From an uncultured Bacteroides sp. (GTDB lineage: Bacteria > Bacteroidota > Bacteroidia > Bacteroidales > Bacteroidaceae), in NCBI GenBank assembly GCA_900557355.1, contig USSR01000053.1, positions 1-18,088 on the forward strand: DNA of 18,088 bases. Direction: 5' to 3'. The notes beneath the pieces were generated by a model. The model had not been told where the DNA came from, searched no databases, and saw nothing but the letters and a program-made list of their open reading frames with translations. The position numbers were made by a program, and so were the translations under genes. Below, in pieces: positions 1-8,164 of this stretch (position 1 is its first letter; the number at the start of each line of letters is the position of its first letter).

Positions 1-545
1 AATATGACGTAGATTTGATTGACCATGAAGGCCGTTCCGTTGAAGCCGGGGAGCAAGGACAAATTGTGATCCGTACCAGCAAAGGTAAACCTCTCGGACT
101 TTTCAAAGAATATTACCGGGATGCGGAACGCACTCACGAAGCTTGGCACGATGGTATTTATTATACCGGTGACGTTGCCTGGAAAGACGAAGACGGTTAC
201 CTTTGGTTCGTCGGTCGTGCAGACGACGTTATCAAGAGCTCCGGTTACCGCATCGGTCCATTCGAAGTGGAAAGTGCATTAATGACTCATCCGGCTGTTG
301 TGGAATGTGCCATTACCGGAGTACCCGACGAGATTCGTGGTCAGGTGGTAAAAGCTACGATTGTTCTATCCAAAGACTATAAAGCACGTGCCGGAGAAGA
401 ACTGATTAAGGAATTGCAGAATCATGTAAAGAAAGTGACTGCTCCTTATAAATATCCACGTGTCATCGAGTTTGTAGAAGAGCTTCCTAAGACAATCAGC
501 GGTAAGATCCGCCGGGTGGAGATTCGCGAAAACGATAAGAAGTAA
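1..545 (+). CDS. Acyl-CoA synthetase (AMP-forming, medium-chain type), C-terminal part
   Basis: This is the 3' end of an ANL-superfamily acyl-CoA synthetase, which makes acyl-AMP from acid and ATP and then the CoA thioester in the cytoplasm. The frame is open to the left edge: codons before the first possible start (TTG at 15) still code, reading YDVDL, so the gene begins outside the window. Visible family motifs are YYTGD followed by a [11 protein letters not shown] stretch (adenylation core), [10 protein letters not shown] at the hinge and start of the mobile C-terminal domain, and ISGKIRR near the end, which carries the catalytic lysine of the adenylation step. The [13 protein letters not shown] form resembles the medium-chain (ACSM-like) branch more than acetyl-CoA synthetase, but the acid substrate cannot be read from this fragment. 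It has no evident link to glycan use and probably lies outside the PUL. A strong hairpin follows 22 bases after the stop. Confidence 0.85.
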   Translation, partial: YDVDLIDHEGRSVEAGEQGQIVIRTSKGKPLGLFKEYYRDAERTHEAWHDGIYYTGDVAWKDEDGYLWFVGRADDVIKSSGYRIGPFEVESALMTHPAVVECAITGVPDEIRGQVVKATIVLSKDYKARAGEELIKELQNHVKKVTAPYKYPRVIEFVEELPKTISGKIRRVEIRENDKK

Positions 546-567
546 ATTATAAACAACTCTAATCAAT

Positions 568-606
568 AGAAGAACGATATTACAGATGATGTAATATCGT
601 TCTTCT
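568..606. terminator. Perfect 16-bp inverted repeat, probable bidirectional terminator
   Basis: The arm AGAAGAACGATATTAC (568-583) is followed by a 7-base loop (AGATGAT) and its exact reverse complement (591-606). It lies between the convergent ends of the acyl-CoA synthetase and the GH28 gene. There is no long T tract on either side, so its efficiency as an intrinsic terminator is uncertain, but its length and placement between two gene ends support that role. The remaining bases to 656 show nothing further. Confidence 0.7.
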
Positions 607-656
607 CATATCTACCCAACAATAAAATTCAACAGAAATAATATGATAGTTCCTGT

Positions 657-2198
657 TTATTTAAAACTCTCTTTTTTCCAATAATTATGTCCTTCAATAA
701 TATGACTGTTATTAGCTTTATAAAAATCCTTCACAGGAGTCATCTGAAAACAATTATTAATAATAGCATTATCGACATCTTCAAAAGTAACAATCGGTTG
801 TTGGTTTACAGGATACTTCGATCTAACATTATTCAGAACAATCTGCTTACACTTACTGAATTGCCACGGTGAACCAGTCTGCGAAGAGAAATCCACATTA
901 TCAAAACGAATATCCTCAGCAATATCAACTATAAATCCAACCTCTGCCTTCATATTAATATTTGAAAAGGACAAACCTTGTACAGGCATTTCTTCAATCC
1001 CTTTAATATAACCAATTTGCTTGATATCAGAACCTGTGATATTACTCAAATGAATGTTCCGGAAAACAGGAGTCCGTTCACTGACAGGTTCCACTTTTGA
1101 TTCTTTATCATAGAACAAATCAAAGATGAAGGCATTCCGCTGAATATTCTTCATGACGATATTATCTACCCGAAGCTCTTCAACAACTCCTCCTCTCCCA
1201 CGAGAAGATTTCAAGCGAATACCGGAATCCGTACCATCGAAAACACAATTAGAAATTGTCACTCTCCTTACACCGCCTGACATTTCACTACCAATAACTA
1301 CCCCTCCATGACCGGAAAGCATAACACAATTAGTTATCGTTATATTTTCACATGCCTTTCCATATTTCCGTCCATCAGCATCACGCCCCGATTTAATTGT
1401 AATACAATCATCCCCCACACTAATAAAACAATCAGAAATACGCACATTCCGGCAAGAAGAAGGGTTTATTCCATCCGTATTGGGACCTTTTGGGTCTTTT
1501 GAAGGGTTATATATCGTCACTCCATGCACTGTTACATTATCACAAAAAGCCGGATTTATGGTCCAAAAAGGAGAATTGACAATTTTCACATTCTCTATCA
1601 ACACATTGTTACATTCATAAAACTGAATAAAAGGAGGCCGAAACATACGACGCTCTAAAGAAGGTTTATAATAATCCGAAATTTCCAGATCTTCATTAGC
1701 CTCTTCCCACATTCGTTGTAGTTTATTCAAAGCAGGCAATTTTCCTCCGTTCTTTTTAATCAGCTCCCGTGTTTCTTTCTCCCAGCTCCACCATTTGAAT
1801 CCATTACCGTTCAACGTTCCACGCCCGGTTATAGTCAAATTCTCCGCATCATGCGCATAAATCAGGGGAGACAAAGTATTCATCACTGTACCTTCCCAAC
1901 GAATCTTCACAAAAGGAAGATAATCTTCAAAACGATCTGAAAAACGAAGAACAGCTCCGGACTCCACATACAAAGTTATATTACTTTTCATGTGGATAGT
2001 GGCTGTCAAATAAACACCTGCCGGGAAATAAATAGTTCCTCCACCTTCAGAAGATGCTTTTTCAATCGTTTGGTTTATTAACTCCGTACAAGATTCAATA
2101 CCTCGGGGATCAGCTCCAAGCTCCTTCATATTAAAGGTACGAGACCATGCGGTTACGGCTATAACAAGTCCCACTACACAAATAAATAGACGTTTCAT
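657..2198 (-). CDS. GH28 polygalacturonase (probably exo-acting), secreted to the periplasm
   Basis: This 513-residue protein has an N-terminal signal peptide (about residues 1-19, hydrophobic core VVGLVIAVTAW, no lipobox cysteine), suggesting a soluble periplasmic enzyme. A right-handed parallel beta-helix fold is indicated by repeated short strands of the NVTVHGVTIYN and NITITNCVML type. The full GH28 catalytic set is present: NTDG (Asp242), GDDC (Asp263 and Asp264), GHG (His297) and IRLK (Arg328/Lys330). The family hydrolyses alpha-1,4-galacturonosyl bonds by inversion. The long charged insertion at about residues 134-186, rich in W, K and E, resembles exo-polygalacturonases that close one end of the cleft, so release of galacturonate from oligosaccharides is likely. 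The canonical catalytic set argues against a rhamnogalacturonan hydrolase. The gene is monocistronic, diverges from the HTCS, and has a -7 element and a putative operator upstream. Start chosen: the ATG directly before the signal peptide. Confidence 0.9.
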   Translation of the reverse strand: MKRLFICVVGLVIAVTAWSRTFNMKELGADPRGIESCTELINQTIEKASSEGGGTIYFPAGVYLTATIHMKSNITLYVESGAVLRFSDRFEDYLPFVKIRWEGTVMNTLSPLIYAHDAENLTITGRGTLNGNGFKWWSWEKETRELIKKNGGKLPALNKLQRMWEEANEDLEISDYYKPSLERRMFRPPFIQFYECNNVLIENVKIVNSPFWTINPAFCDNVTVHGVTIYNPSKDPKGPNTDGINPSSCRNVRISDCFISVGDDCITIKSGRDADGRKYGKACENITITNCVMLSGHGGVVIGSEMSGGVRRVTISNCVFDGTDSGIRLKSSRGRGGVVEELRVDNIVMKNIQRNAFIFDLFYDKESKVEPVSERTPVFRNIHLSNITGSDIKQIGYIKGIEEMPVQGLSFSNINMKAEVGFIVDIAEDIRFDNVDFSSQTGSPWQFSKCKQIVLNNVRSKYPVNQQPIVTFEDVDNAIINNCFQMTPVKDFYKANNSHIIEGHNYWKKESFK

Positions 2199-2241
2199 TT
2201 ATAGTTTTCATTTAAAATTTTACCAGTTCTAATTGTCAAAA

Positions 2242-2249
2242 CAAAAGTA
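2242..2249 (-). promoter_or_regulatory. Putative GH28 promoter, -7 element TACTTTTG
   Basis: Read on the minus strand, TACTTTTG fits the Bacteroides -7 consensus TAnnTTTG. It predicts transcription starting near 2235 and a leader of roughly 37 bases. No TTTG -33 box is visible at the expected 19-21 base spacing. That would suit a promoter that depends on an activator such as the divergently encoded HTCS. The same ACTTTTGT core occurs upstream of susC. Confidence 0.5.
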
Positions 2250-2314
2250 CGAGGTATCTTCTCTCCTTATAGGGTAATAATTGTGCTTGATAGAGGATAG
2301 ACAGGTGGATTAAA

Positions 2315-2328
2315 TATGCAAAAGCGTG
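2315..2328 (-). promoter_or_regulatory. Putative HTCS operator, copy 1
   Basis: The minus strand reads CACGCTTTTGCATA. The identical 14-mer occurs upstream of susC at 15270-15283, and similarity continues downstream so that 18 of 20 positions match. Here the copy is also partly palindromic (ATGCA-6-TGCAT on the minus strand). It lies between the divergent GH28 and HTCS promoters, about 80-93 bases before the inferred GH28 start and about 66-79 before the inferred HTCS start. Binding by the AraC-type domain of the HTCS is inference. Confidence 0.45.
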
Positions 2329-2355
2329 CATTTTATGTTCAATCACGGTTTTATA

Positions 2356-2387
2356 TTTCCTTTTTAATCCAGTTTTATCTATTTTTG
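2356..2387 (+). promoter_or_regulatory. Putative HTCS promoter (-33 TTTC, -7 TATTTTTG)
   Basis: TATTTTTG at 2380-2387 matches the Bacteroides -7 consensus TAnnTTTG. A near-match -33 box, TTTC at 2356-2359 (consensus TTTG), lies 20 bases upstream. Transcription would start near 2394, giving a leader of about 17 bases before the ATG at 2411. A better -33 match than at the GH28 and susC promoters would fit low constitutive expression of the sensor. Confidence 0.5.
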
Positions 2388-2410
2388 CTCTACACATAAT
2401 TTATAATATC

Positions 2411-5400
2411 ATGAAGACACTCTATGTTTTCCTTTTATGCTTATACACCAGTCTGACTGTAGCAGCTCAACCTCTTTGCCAGATTAAACACTTCTCTGTC
2501 AATAGTGGCCTTTCGCAAGGAGTAGTAGTGAATATAATGCAAGACAAAAAAGGATTTCTTTGGTTCGCCACCTGGAATGGACTGAACAAATTCGACGGAT
2601 ACACATTTAAAAATTACAAAGCATTTCCGGGAGACGGCTGTACTTTAACGACTAACCGTTTCTCTTATATTACAGAAAGCAAAGACGGAGATATATGGTG
2701 CAAATCTTATGATAACCGTGCATATCTATTTGATATTCAGACAGAGAAGTTTATTGACATACTCCTTCCTATTGAATCATCCCTGCAACAGACCAACACA
2801 GTCAGCAATATCTATACCTTAAATAAAGGGATTACATGGATCACCTGCGAACAAGGTTATGCTTTCAGAATCAATGAGCAAACCTGCAAAGAAGGAAAAG
2901 ATATCATTTTATACAGCAGTTTCAACCAAAATTTAAAAGGAAACAAGATATTCGACATTTACGAAGATTCCGACGGGGACGAATGGATCATGACAGATAA
3001 GGGAGTAACCATCATCGGGAAAAAACGAATCAACAGCGATTATCCGTTCAAAATGGTCAAAGAATATAATAAGAGAATATATCTTATCTCAACTTCCGGA
3101 AAAATCGCAATATATGATCCCAAGAACGGAAATATAAAATTCCAGGAGTTACCATGTCCTGTCACAGATATCTATTCCATATCTTCCATTTCCCCTTCTA
3201 ATGACAAGATCGGCTTAGGAACTGACAACGGATTTATAACATACGATACAGAAAAGAAAAAATTCCAACATTTTAATATACAAACAGCCACCCAGCCATC
3301 CAATGAAGCTCATTTCTTTTATCAGGACAAAACCGGAGAAGTCTGGATCTTTGCCAATACCTCCGGTGTGATAAAGCTAAATCTGAAAACAGGAGATAAG
3401 CAGCACTTCACAGCTCCTATACAAAACCTAATCCAATATGAACGCGACAACCGGTACATGATCTTTGAAGACCATGAAGGCACACTATGGATGAGTCCTC
3501 AAAAAGGGCATTTGTGCTATTATGACCGCGACAGTAATCAACTGAAACTATACTTTGCAGATGAAAATAATCCCGCTTCCCTATTTGCCCCCTCTATTCG
3601 CTATTATTATACCGACCGGCAACAGAATGTATGGATTACCAATGACCGGGGCGTAGACAAAATATCTTTCTATCCCAATAAATACAGAATACGTCCCATA
3701 GACAATGGATTGGAAATACGTGCTTTTCTTGCCGACAAACAGAAACGTCTCTGGGTTGCTTCCAAAAAGGGAAACGTCAGAATTTACCGTCCGGATGGGA
3801 CATTAGAAGGCTACCTTTCTCCACAGGGCATAATCACCCCTCAAGAGGTTACTTTCGGAAAAAGTGTGTACTGTTTTATGGAAGATAAACAAGGAAATAT
3901 ATGGATGGGAACCAAAAAAGACGGCCTCATCCTTCTAAAGAAGAAAAATGAGCACTCCTATCTTTTACAACAATTCGTCCATCAGCCACAAGATACATAC
4001 AGTTTAAGCAACAATAGTGTCTATAGTATTATTCAGGATAGTCATGACAATATATGGATCGCATGTTATGGAGGTGGCCTCAACCTATTATCACACGCAC
4101 CTGATGGTTCTACCAACTTTATCCATAGCGGCAACCGGCTGAAAAACTATCCTGTTTCTACTTCACTCAAAATAAGACATATCGCAGAAGCCCCCAACGG
4201 AGTGTTATTGATTGGCACAACCAATGGTTTACTTACATTCTCCAATAAGTTCGATCAGCCTGAAGAAATTAAGTTCTATCACAGCAACCGTATCCCTAAT
4301 GTAGATTCCAGCCTTAGCAGTAATGATGTCATGCAGATATTTACTGACAGTCGAAAAAACACTTATGTAATAACATTCACCGGAGGAATCAGCCAGGTTA
4401 TCTCTAAAAATCTGCTCACGGAAGATATACAATTCAAAAGTTATACAATCAAAGACGGATTAGCTTCTGATTTGGTACTTTCAATGCTCGAAGATACTCA
4501 AAAACAATTATGGGTAATCTCCGAAAACTCCATATCCAAATTCAATCCACAACAAGGAACATTTGAGAATTATGGAAGTAATTACTTTCAGAGAGAACTG
4601 AATCTCACTGAAGCAGTTCCCACACTAACCAGTCAAAAGAAAATCGTTCTCGGAACCAATCAAGGGATACTTGAAATCAACACAGAACAAATGAAAAAAA
4701 GTTCTTACGTACCTCCTATTGTATTTACCGGACTCAAAATACAAGGAAGTCAACTTCATGTAGCGCTTGATGACATAAAAGAACTGGAACTAAATCCTTC
4801 GGAACGTAATGTCACCTTTCAATTTGCAGCCATTGATTATGTAAATCCCGATGCCATCGAATACGCCTATCGTCTGCAAGGCCTGGAAGAAGAATGGAAC
4901 GAAGCCGGTAATAACCGCTCTGCAACATACATAAATTTACCTGCCGGAGAATATCAACTGCAAATCCGTTCCAGCAATAGCGACGGAGTATGGACCGATA
5001 ATATACGCACTCTCCCCATTCATGTTTTACCCACTTTTTGGGAAACATACTGGGCATGGTTATTCTATATTGTCATGTTCGTGTTATTCACTACTATCAT
5101 TGTATACATTCTGTTCTATATCTACCGTTTGCGGCATCAGGTTGACTTGGAACAACATTTATCCAATATCAAATTACGCTTCTTCACTGATATTTCACAT
5201 GAATTACGCACTCCTTTAACTTTAATATCCAGCCCTGTATCAGAAATTCTAGCGCATGAAGCAATCTCTCCGACAGTTCGGGAACATCTAAATTTGGTAC
5301 ATAAAAACACAGAACGTATGCTTCGTCTGGTTAATCAACTACTGGATTTCCGCAAAATCCAAAATAAGAAGATGAAAGTGTTGGTAGAAAAGACAGAACT

Positions 5401-6790
5401 CGTTTCCCAATTACAGAAGATAATGGAAAGCTTCCACCTTATAGCAAAAGAAAAGAGAATTGATTTCCAACTTCAAACTAATACAGACAAAATATACGCA
5501 TGGGTAGACCGTGACAAATTTGAAAAGATATTCTTCAATCTACTTTCAAATGCCTTCAAATATACACCGAACGGGAAGAAAGTAACGGTAAATATGATAA
5601 CAGGTTCGGAGCAAGTCACCATCTCCGTATCTGATGAAGGCATTGGCATTGCTCCCGAAAAGCAACAATCCCTATTTTATCGATTTGAAACACTGGCACA
5701 ATACAATATCCTGCAGCCCTCATCCGGCATTGGGCTTTCACTGGTACGCGAATTAATAGAATTACATCACGGAAATATCCAAGTGAAAAGCGAGCCGGGA
5801 AGTGGAAGTGAATTCATTGTCACACTTCCTAAGGAAGAAAAAGCATTTGCAGACGATCAACAAGCCGAATTTATTTTATCCGACAGTGACAATAATTCAC
5901 CGACGATACAAGCTACTGAAGAAGATTCGGATAGTACATCCTTCAAGGCAGCATACGCAAAGAATGAAAATAAAACCGACGCAGAGGATGAAAAAACTTC
6001 CATTCTTATTGTCGAAGACAACAATGAATTACGTCATTTCCTATGGAATATCCTGTCAGAGACTTACACTGTTCTCGAAGCAACAAATGGAAAAGAAGGA
6101 TTAAAATATGCACAGCAGTACATTCCGGATCTGATAATCAGTGATGTTATGATGCCGGTCATGGATGGATTAGACATGGTGAAAGCAATCAAAGCCGATC
6201 ATGACACCTGCCATATTCCTATTATATTACTATCAGCAAAATCTTCTTTAGATGATCGGATAGCAGGACTGGAACAAGGTATCGATGACTACATTACCAA
6301 ACCATTCAGCTCTACATACTTAAAAACCAGAATCTTGTCGCTGCTCCGTCAACGTAAACAGCTACAAGATCTATATTTATCGAAACTGTCAGAGCATACT
6401 CAAGAAGAGGATCATATAAATGGGTGGGAGCCTTCACAACCTCAAGTGACTCCATACGATGAACAATTCATGCAACAAGTAATGGCGTTTATGGAGGAAC
6501 AAATGGATAATACAGATATCACCATCGACGACTTCGCCAACAAACTAATGTTAAGCCGTACGGTATTCTACCGAAAATTAAAATCCATTGTTGGGCTGAC
6601 TCCGGTAGATTTCGTATGTGAAATGCGCATCAAACGAGCCGCCCAGCTAATTGAAAAAAGTGAATACAGTTTCTCCCAAATTGCTTATATGACCGGTTTC
6701 AATGACCCGAAGTACTTTAGCAGGCGCTTCAAAAAAATCATGAGAGTCACTCCTACAGAATATAAAGAAAGAAAGGGAGATGCCTCATAA
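2411..6790 (+). CDS. Hybrid two-component system (HTCS) sensor/regulator of the PUL
   Basis: This 1459-residue protein carries a full phosphorelay in one chain. A signal peptide (about 1-19, ending VAA|Q) is followed by a periplasmic region of about 750 residues built from repeated Reg_prop blades (patterns such as GFLWFATWNGL, GNIWMGTKKDG, DNIWIACYGGG) that normally form two beta-propellers. A Y_Y_Y domain follows (about 790-875, with AYRLQGLEEEW), then one membrane segment (about 880-904). The cytoplasmic part has HisKA with phosphorylated His930 in DISHELRTP; a HATPase with an N-box near 1044, DEGIGI near 1073 and SSGIGLSL near 1103; a receiver with Asp1245 in SDVMMP and the KPF lysine; and two AraC-type helix-turn-helices (about 1350-1455). 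All key residues are intact, so it should be functional. In this family the periplasmic domain binds a specific oligosaccharide. The context points to a pectic oligogalacturonide, but the ligand is inference. The gene converges on the SusCD operon. Confidence 0.95.
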   Translation: MKTLYVFLLCLYTSLTVAAQPLCQIKHFSVNSGLSQGVVVNIMQDKKGFLWFATWNGLNKFDGYTFKNYKAFPGDGCTLTTNRFSYITESKDGDIWCKSYDNRAYLFDIQTEKFIDILLPIESSLQQTNTVSNIYTLNKGITWITCEQGYAFRINEQTCKEGKDIILYSSFNQNLKGNKIFDIYEDSDGDEWIMTDKGVTIIGKKRINSDYPFKMVKEYNKRIYLISTSGKIAIYDPKNGNIKFQELPCPVTDIYSISSISPSNDKIGLGTDNGFITYDTEKKKFQHFNIQTATQPSNEAHFFYQDKTGEVWIFANTSGVIKLNLKTGDKQHFTAPIQNLIQYERDNRYMIFEDHEGTLWMSPQKGHLCYYDRDSNQLKLYFADENNPASLFAPSIRYYYTDRQQNVWITNDRGVDKISFYPNKYRIRPIDNGLEIRAFLADKQKRLWVASKKGNVRIYRPDGTLEGYLSPQGIITPQEVTFGKSVYCFMEDKQGNIWMGTKKDGLILLKKKNEHSYLLQQFVHQPQDTYSLSNNSVYSIIQDSHDNIWIACYGGGLNLLSHAPDGSTNFIHSGNRLKNYPVSTSLKIRHIAEAPNGVLLIGTTNGLLTFSNKFDQPEEIKFYHSNRIPNVDSSLSSNDVMQIFTDSRKNTYVITFTGGISQVISKNLLTEDIQFKSYTIKDGLASDLVLSMLEDTQKQLWVISENSISKFNPQQGTFENYGSNYFQRELNLTEAVPTLTSQKKIVLGTNQGILEINTEQMKKSSYVPPIVFTGLKIQGSQLHVALDDIKELELNPSERNVTFQFAAIDYVNPDAIEYAYRLQGLEEEWNEAGNNRSATYINLPAGEYQLQIRSSNSDGVWTDNIRTLPIHVLPTFWETYWAWLFYIVMFVLFTTIIVYILFYIYRLRHQVDLEQHLSNIKLRFFTDISHELRTPLTLISSPVSEILAHEAISPTVREHLNLVHKNTERMLRLVNQLLDFRKIQNKKMKVLVEKTELVSQLQKIMESFHLIAKEKRIDFQLQTNTDKIYAWVDRDKFEKIFFNLLSNAFKYTPNGKKVTVNMITGSEQVTISVSDEGIGIAPEKQQSLFYRFETLAQYNILQPSSGIGLSLVRELIELHHGNIQVKSEPGSGSEFIVTLPKEEKAFADDQQAEFILSDSDNNSPTIQATEEDSDSTSFKAAYAKNENKTDAEDEKTSILIVEDNNELRHFLWNILSETYTVLEATNGKEGLKYAQQYIPDLIISDVMMPVMDGLDMVKAIKADHDTCHIPIILLSAKSSLDDRIAGLEQGIDDYITKPFSSTYLKTRILSLLRQRKQLQDLYLSKLSEHTQEEDHINGWEPSQPQVTPYDEQFMQQVMAFMEEQMDNTDITIDDFANKLMLSRTVFYRKLKSIVGLTPVDFVCEMRIKRAAQLIEKSEYSFSQIAYMTGFNDPKYFSRRFKKIMRVTPTEYKERKGDAS

Positions 6791-6803
6791 GCACCTCCCC
6801 TTT
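6772..6803. terminator. Putative bidirectional terminator overlapping the HTCS stop
   Basis: AAAGGGAG-a-TGC (6772-6783) can pair with GCA-c-CTCCC-c-TTT (6791-6803) across a 7-base loop that includes the HTCS stop codon. The stem has one mismatch and one bulge. It lies between convergent genes with only 36 bases between their stops, so it could serve both. The following T tract is short and interrupted. Confidence 0.45.
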
Positions 6804-6826
6804 CCTTACCAGTTTTCTATATTCAA

Positions 6827-8131
6827 TTACAATACACCTTTTTTACCTTGCGTTCCATATTGATTCACGGCAGATACCTTCAAAGCATAATTCACTTCCG
6901 ACACCGGAAAAGAGGTATCAGTAGTCGTCCCGAGAATCTGTTCTCCATCATATACAATATATCCGATCGCATTTTTCACAGGATTCCATTTAAGAGTGCC
7001 TTGCTGATAAACCAGACTGCGCGGACTTCCTAATTTCTCCATCATAATACGCGGATTCCAGCCATCATTACCCGGAATCATATTTTCGTACGTATATTTG
7101 TCCGCCTCCTCTTTCGTTATAGTTGCCTGACAGGTACCCGATACTTCCTTACCGGTTTGGCGGTCTTTATATTGATATTCCGTTTTGCGTTTACTTAAAT
7201 CCAACACATTACCCTGTGCATCACGACTATTGTATTCGGCAAAAATTCCGGGAACCGTTCCCATATTCGTCCATCCTTCATCAGCGACAGGGATAAGCAT
7301 GATGGTATTGATATACACCGTCTTCGAATTATTATGCCATGGACGCCCCAACTTCAAACGTCCGTCAGCCGCTTCACTGTTTCCATCTATAGTGCAATTA
7401 CGAAAAGCATAACCATATTTAGCATCTTTATGGGAAGGAGCCACTATTACTGCTCCACTCCGTACATTATAAAGCGTACAGTTTTCCAGCAACACATCAC
7501 CACCACCATAAAAATAGTCTACCGCGCCTTCTATCCAGCAATCTTTCACATAGTGCCGACTGACATCATTATTGGCAGTCATCCAAGTATCTTGAAAAGA
7601 ACGGAACTTACAATTATAAAAGGAAGCACAATCTGCCTGACTATTCATAGCCAAAGCCTGCGGACCATTATCTGATAAAACTCCCCAGTCATTCACATAC
7701 GAAATGTTTTCCGTATAAAAGTGGTCTCCTTTTACCACCACTACCGATCCCTCGTATTTATAAACTGGAGAGGAAGGATTATGAACCGAGTGTTCCCAAT
7801 AAGCTGTTTTTCCACCTATTTCTTTACCGGTCAGTTTACTACCAACATTCAAGTTTAAATGAATAATGGTCTTATCCTTATCCTGGCCTATTAAATGTAC
7901 GTATGGCTTATTCTTAGGGATAATCACCTGCTCATTATACAAGCCATTCTTTATCAGAATCAACCAAGGTTTCGTCTGTCCGTCAGGTACAGCATTGATT
8001 GCTTCCTGAACCGTTTTATAATCTCCACTACCATCAACAGCTACAATAGCCTGATAAGGCGATGAGTCCGCCTGTGCATAAATCATTGCACAGGCACTCA
8101 TCAATAAAATTGATAATACAATATTCTTCAT
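6827..8131 (-). CDS. CE8 pectin methylesterase with C-terminal Fn3-like domain
   Basis: The 434-residue protein starts at the ATG at 8131, immediately before a signal peptide (MKNIVLSILLMSACAMIYA). The frame also has a TTG seven codons upstream, which is less likely. CE8 enzymes hydrolyse methyl esters of polygalacturonate, yielding methanol and free carboxylates. Visible motifs, numbered from this ATG, are GDYKTVQEAINAVP at the start of the beta-helix, QALAMNSQ (Gln158), SFQDTW (Gln180, acid/base Asp181), GAVDYFYG (nucleophile Asp205) and LGRPW (Arg263). About 65 C-terminal residues (from about 370, LKWNPVKNAIGYIVYDG onward) look like a small fibronectin-III-type module. No lipobox is visible, so a periplasmic location is likely. 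It is the last gene of the minus-strand operon, 33 bases after the lipoprotein gene. A second protein with the same type of C-terminus lies at the right edge. Confidence 0.9.
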   Translation of the reverse strand: MKNIVLSILLMSACAMIYAQADSSPYQAIVAVDGSGDYKTVQEAINAVPDGQTKPWLILIKNGLYNEQVIIPKNKPYVHLIGQDKDKTIIHLNLNVGSKLTGKEIGGKTAYWEHSVHNPSSPVYKYEGSVVVVKGDHFYTENISYVNDWGVLSDNGPQALAMNSQADCASFYNCKFRSFQDTWMTANNDVSRHYVKDCWIEGAVDYFYGGGDVLLENCTLYNVRSGAVIVAPSHKDAKYGYAFRNCTIDGNSEAADGRLKLGRPWHNNSKTVYINTIMLIPVADEGWTNMGTVPGIFAEYNSRDAQGNVLDLSKRKTEYQYKDRQTGKEVSGTCQATITKEEADKYTYENMIPGNDGWNPRIMMEKLGSPRSLVYQQGTLKWNPVKNAIGYIVYDGEQILGTTTDTSFPVSEVNYALKVSAVNQYGTQGKKGVL

Positions 8132-8164
8132 GATATTCTTTATACCTAACAATTATAGGATCAA

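Noticed and set aside
15..545. Start of the acyl-CoA synthetase at the TTG at 15
   Set aside because: The frame is open to the left edge and the upstream codons continue the protein; family length requires several hundred more N-terminal residues. It is a truncated gene, not a short one.
2480..4760. Apparent repeats inside the HTCS coding region
   Set aside because: They are protein-level beta-propeller blades (Reg_prop) and not a DNA repeat array.
8132..8152. Start of the CE8 gene at the TTG at 8152
   Set aside because: The ATG at 8131 directly precedes a normal signal peptide; the extra seven residues would put a polar extension before it.
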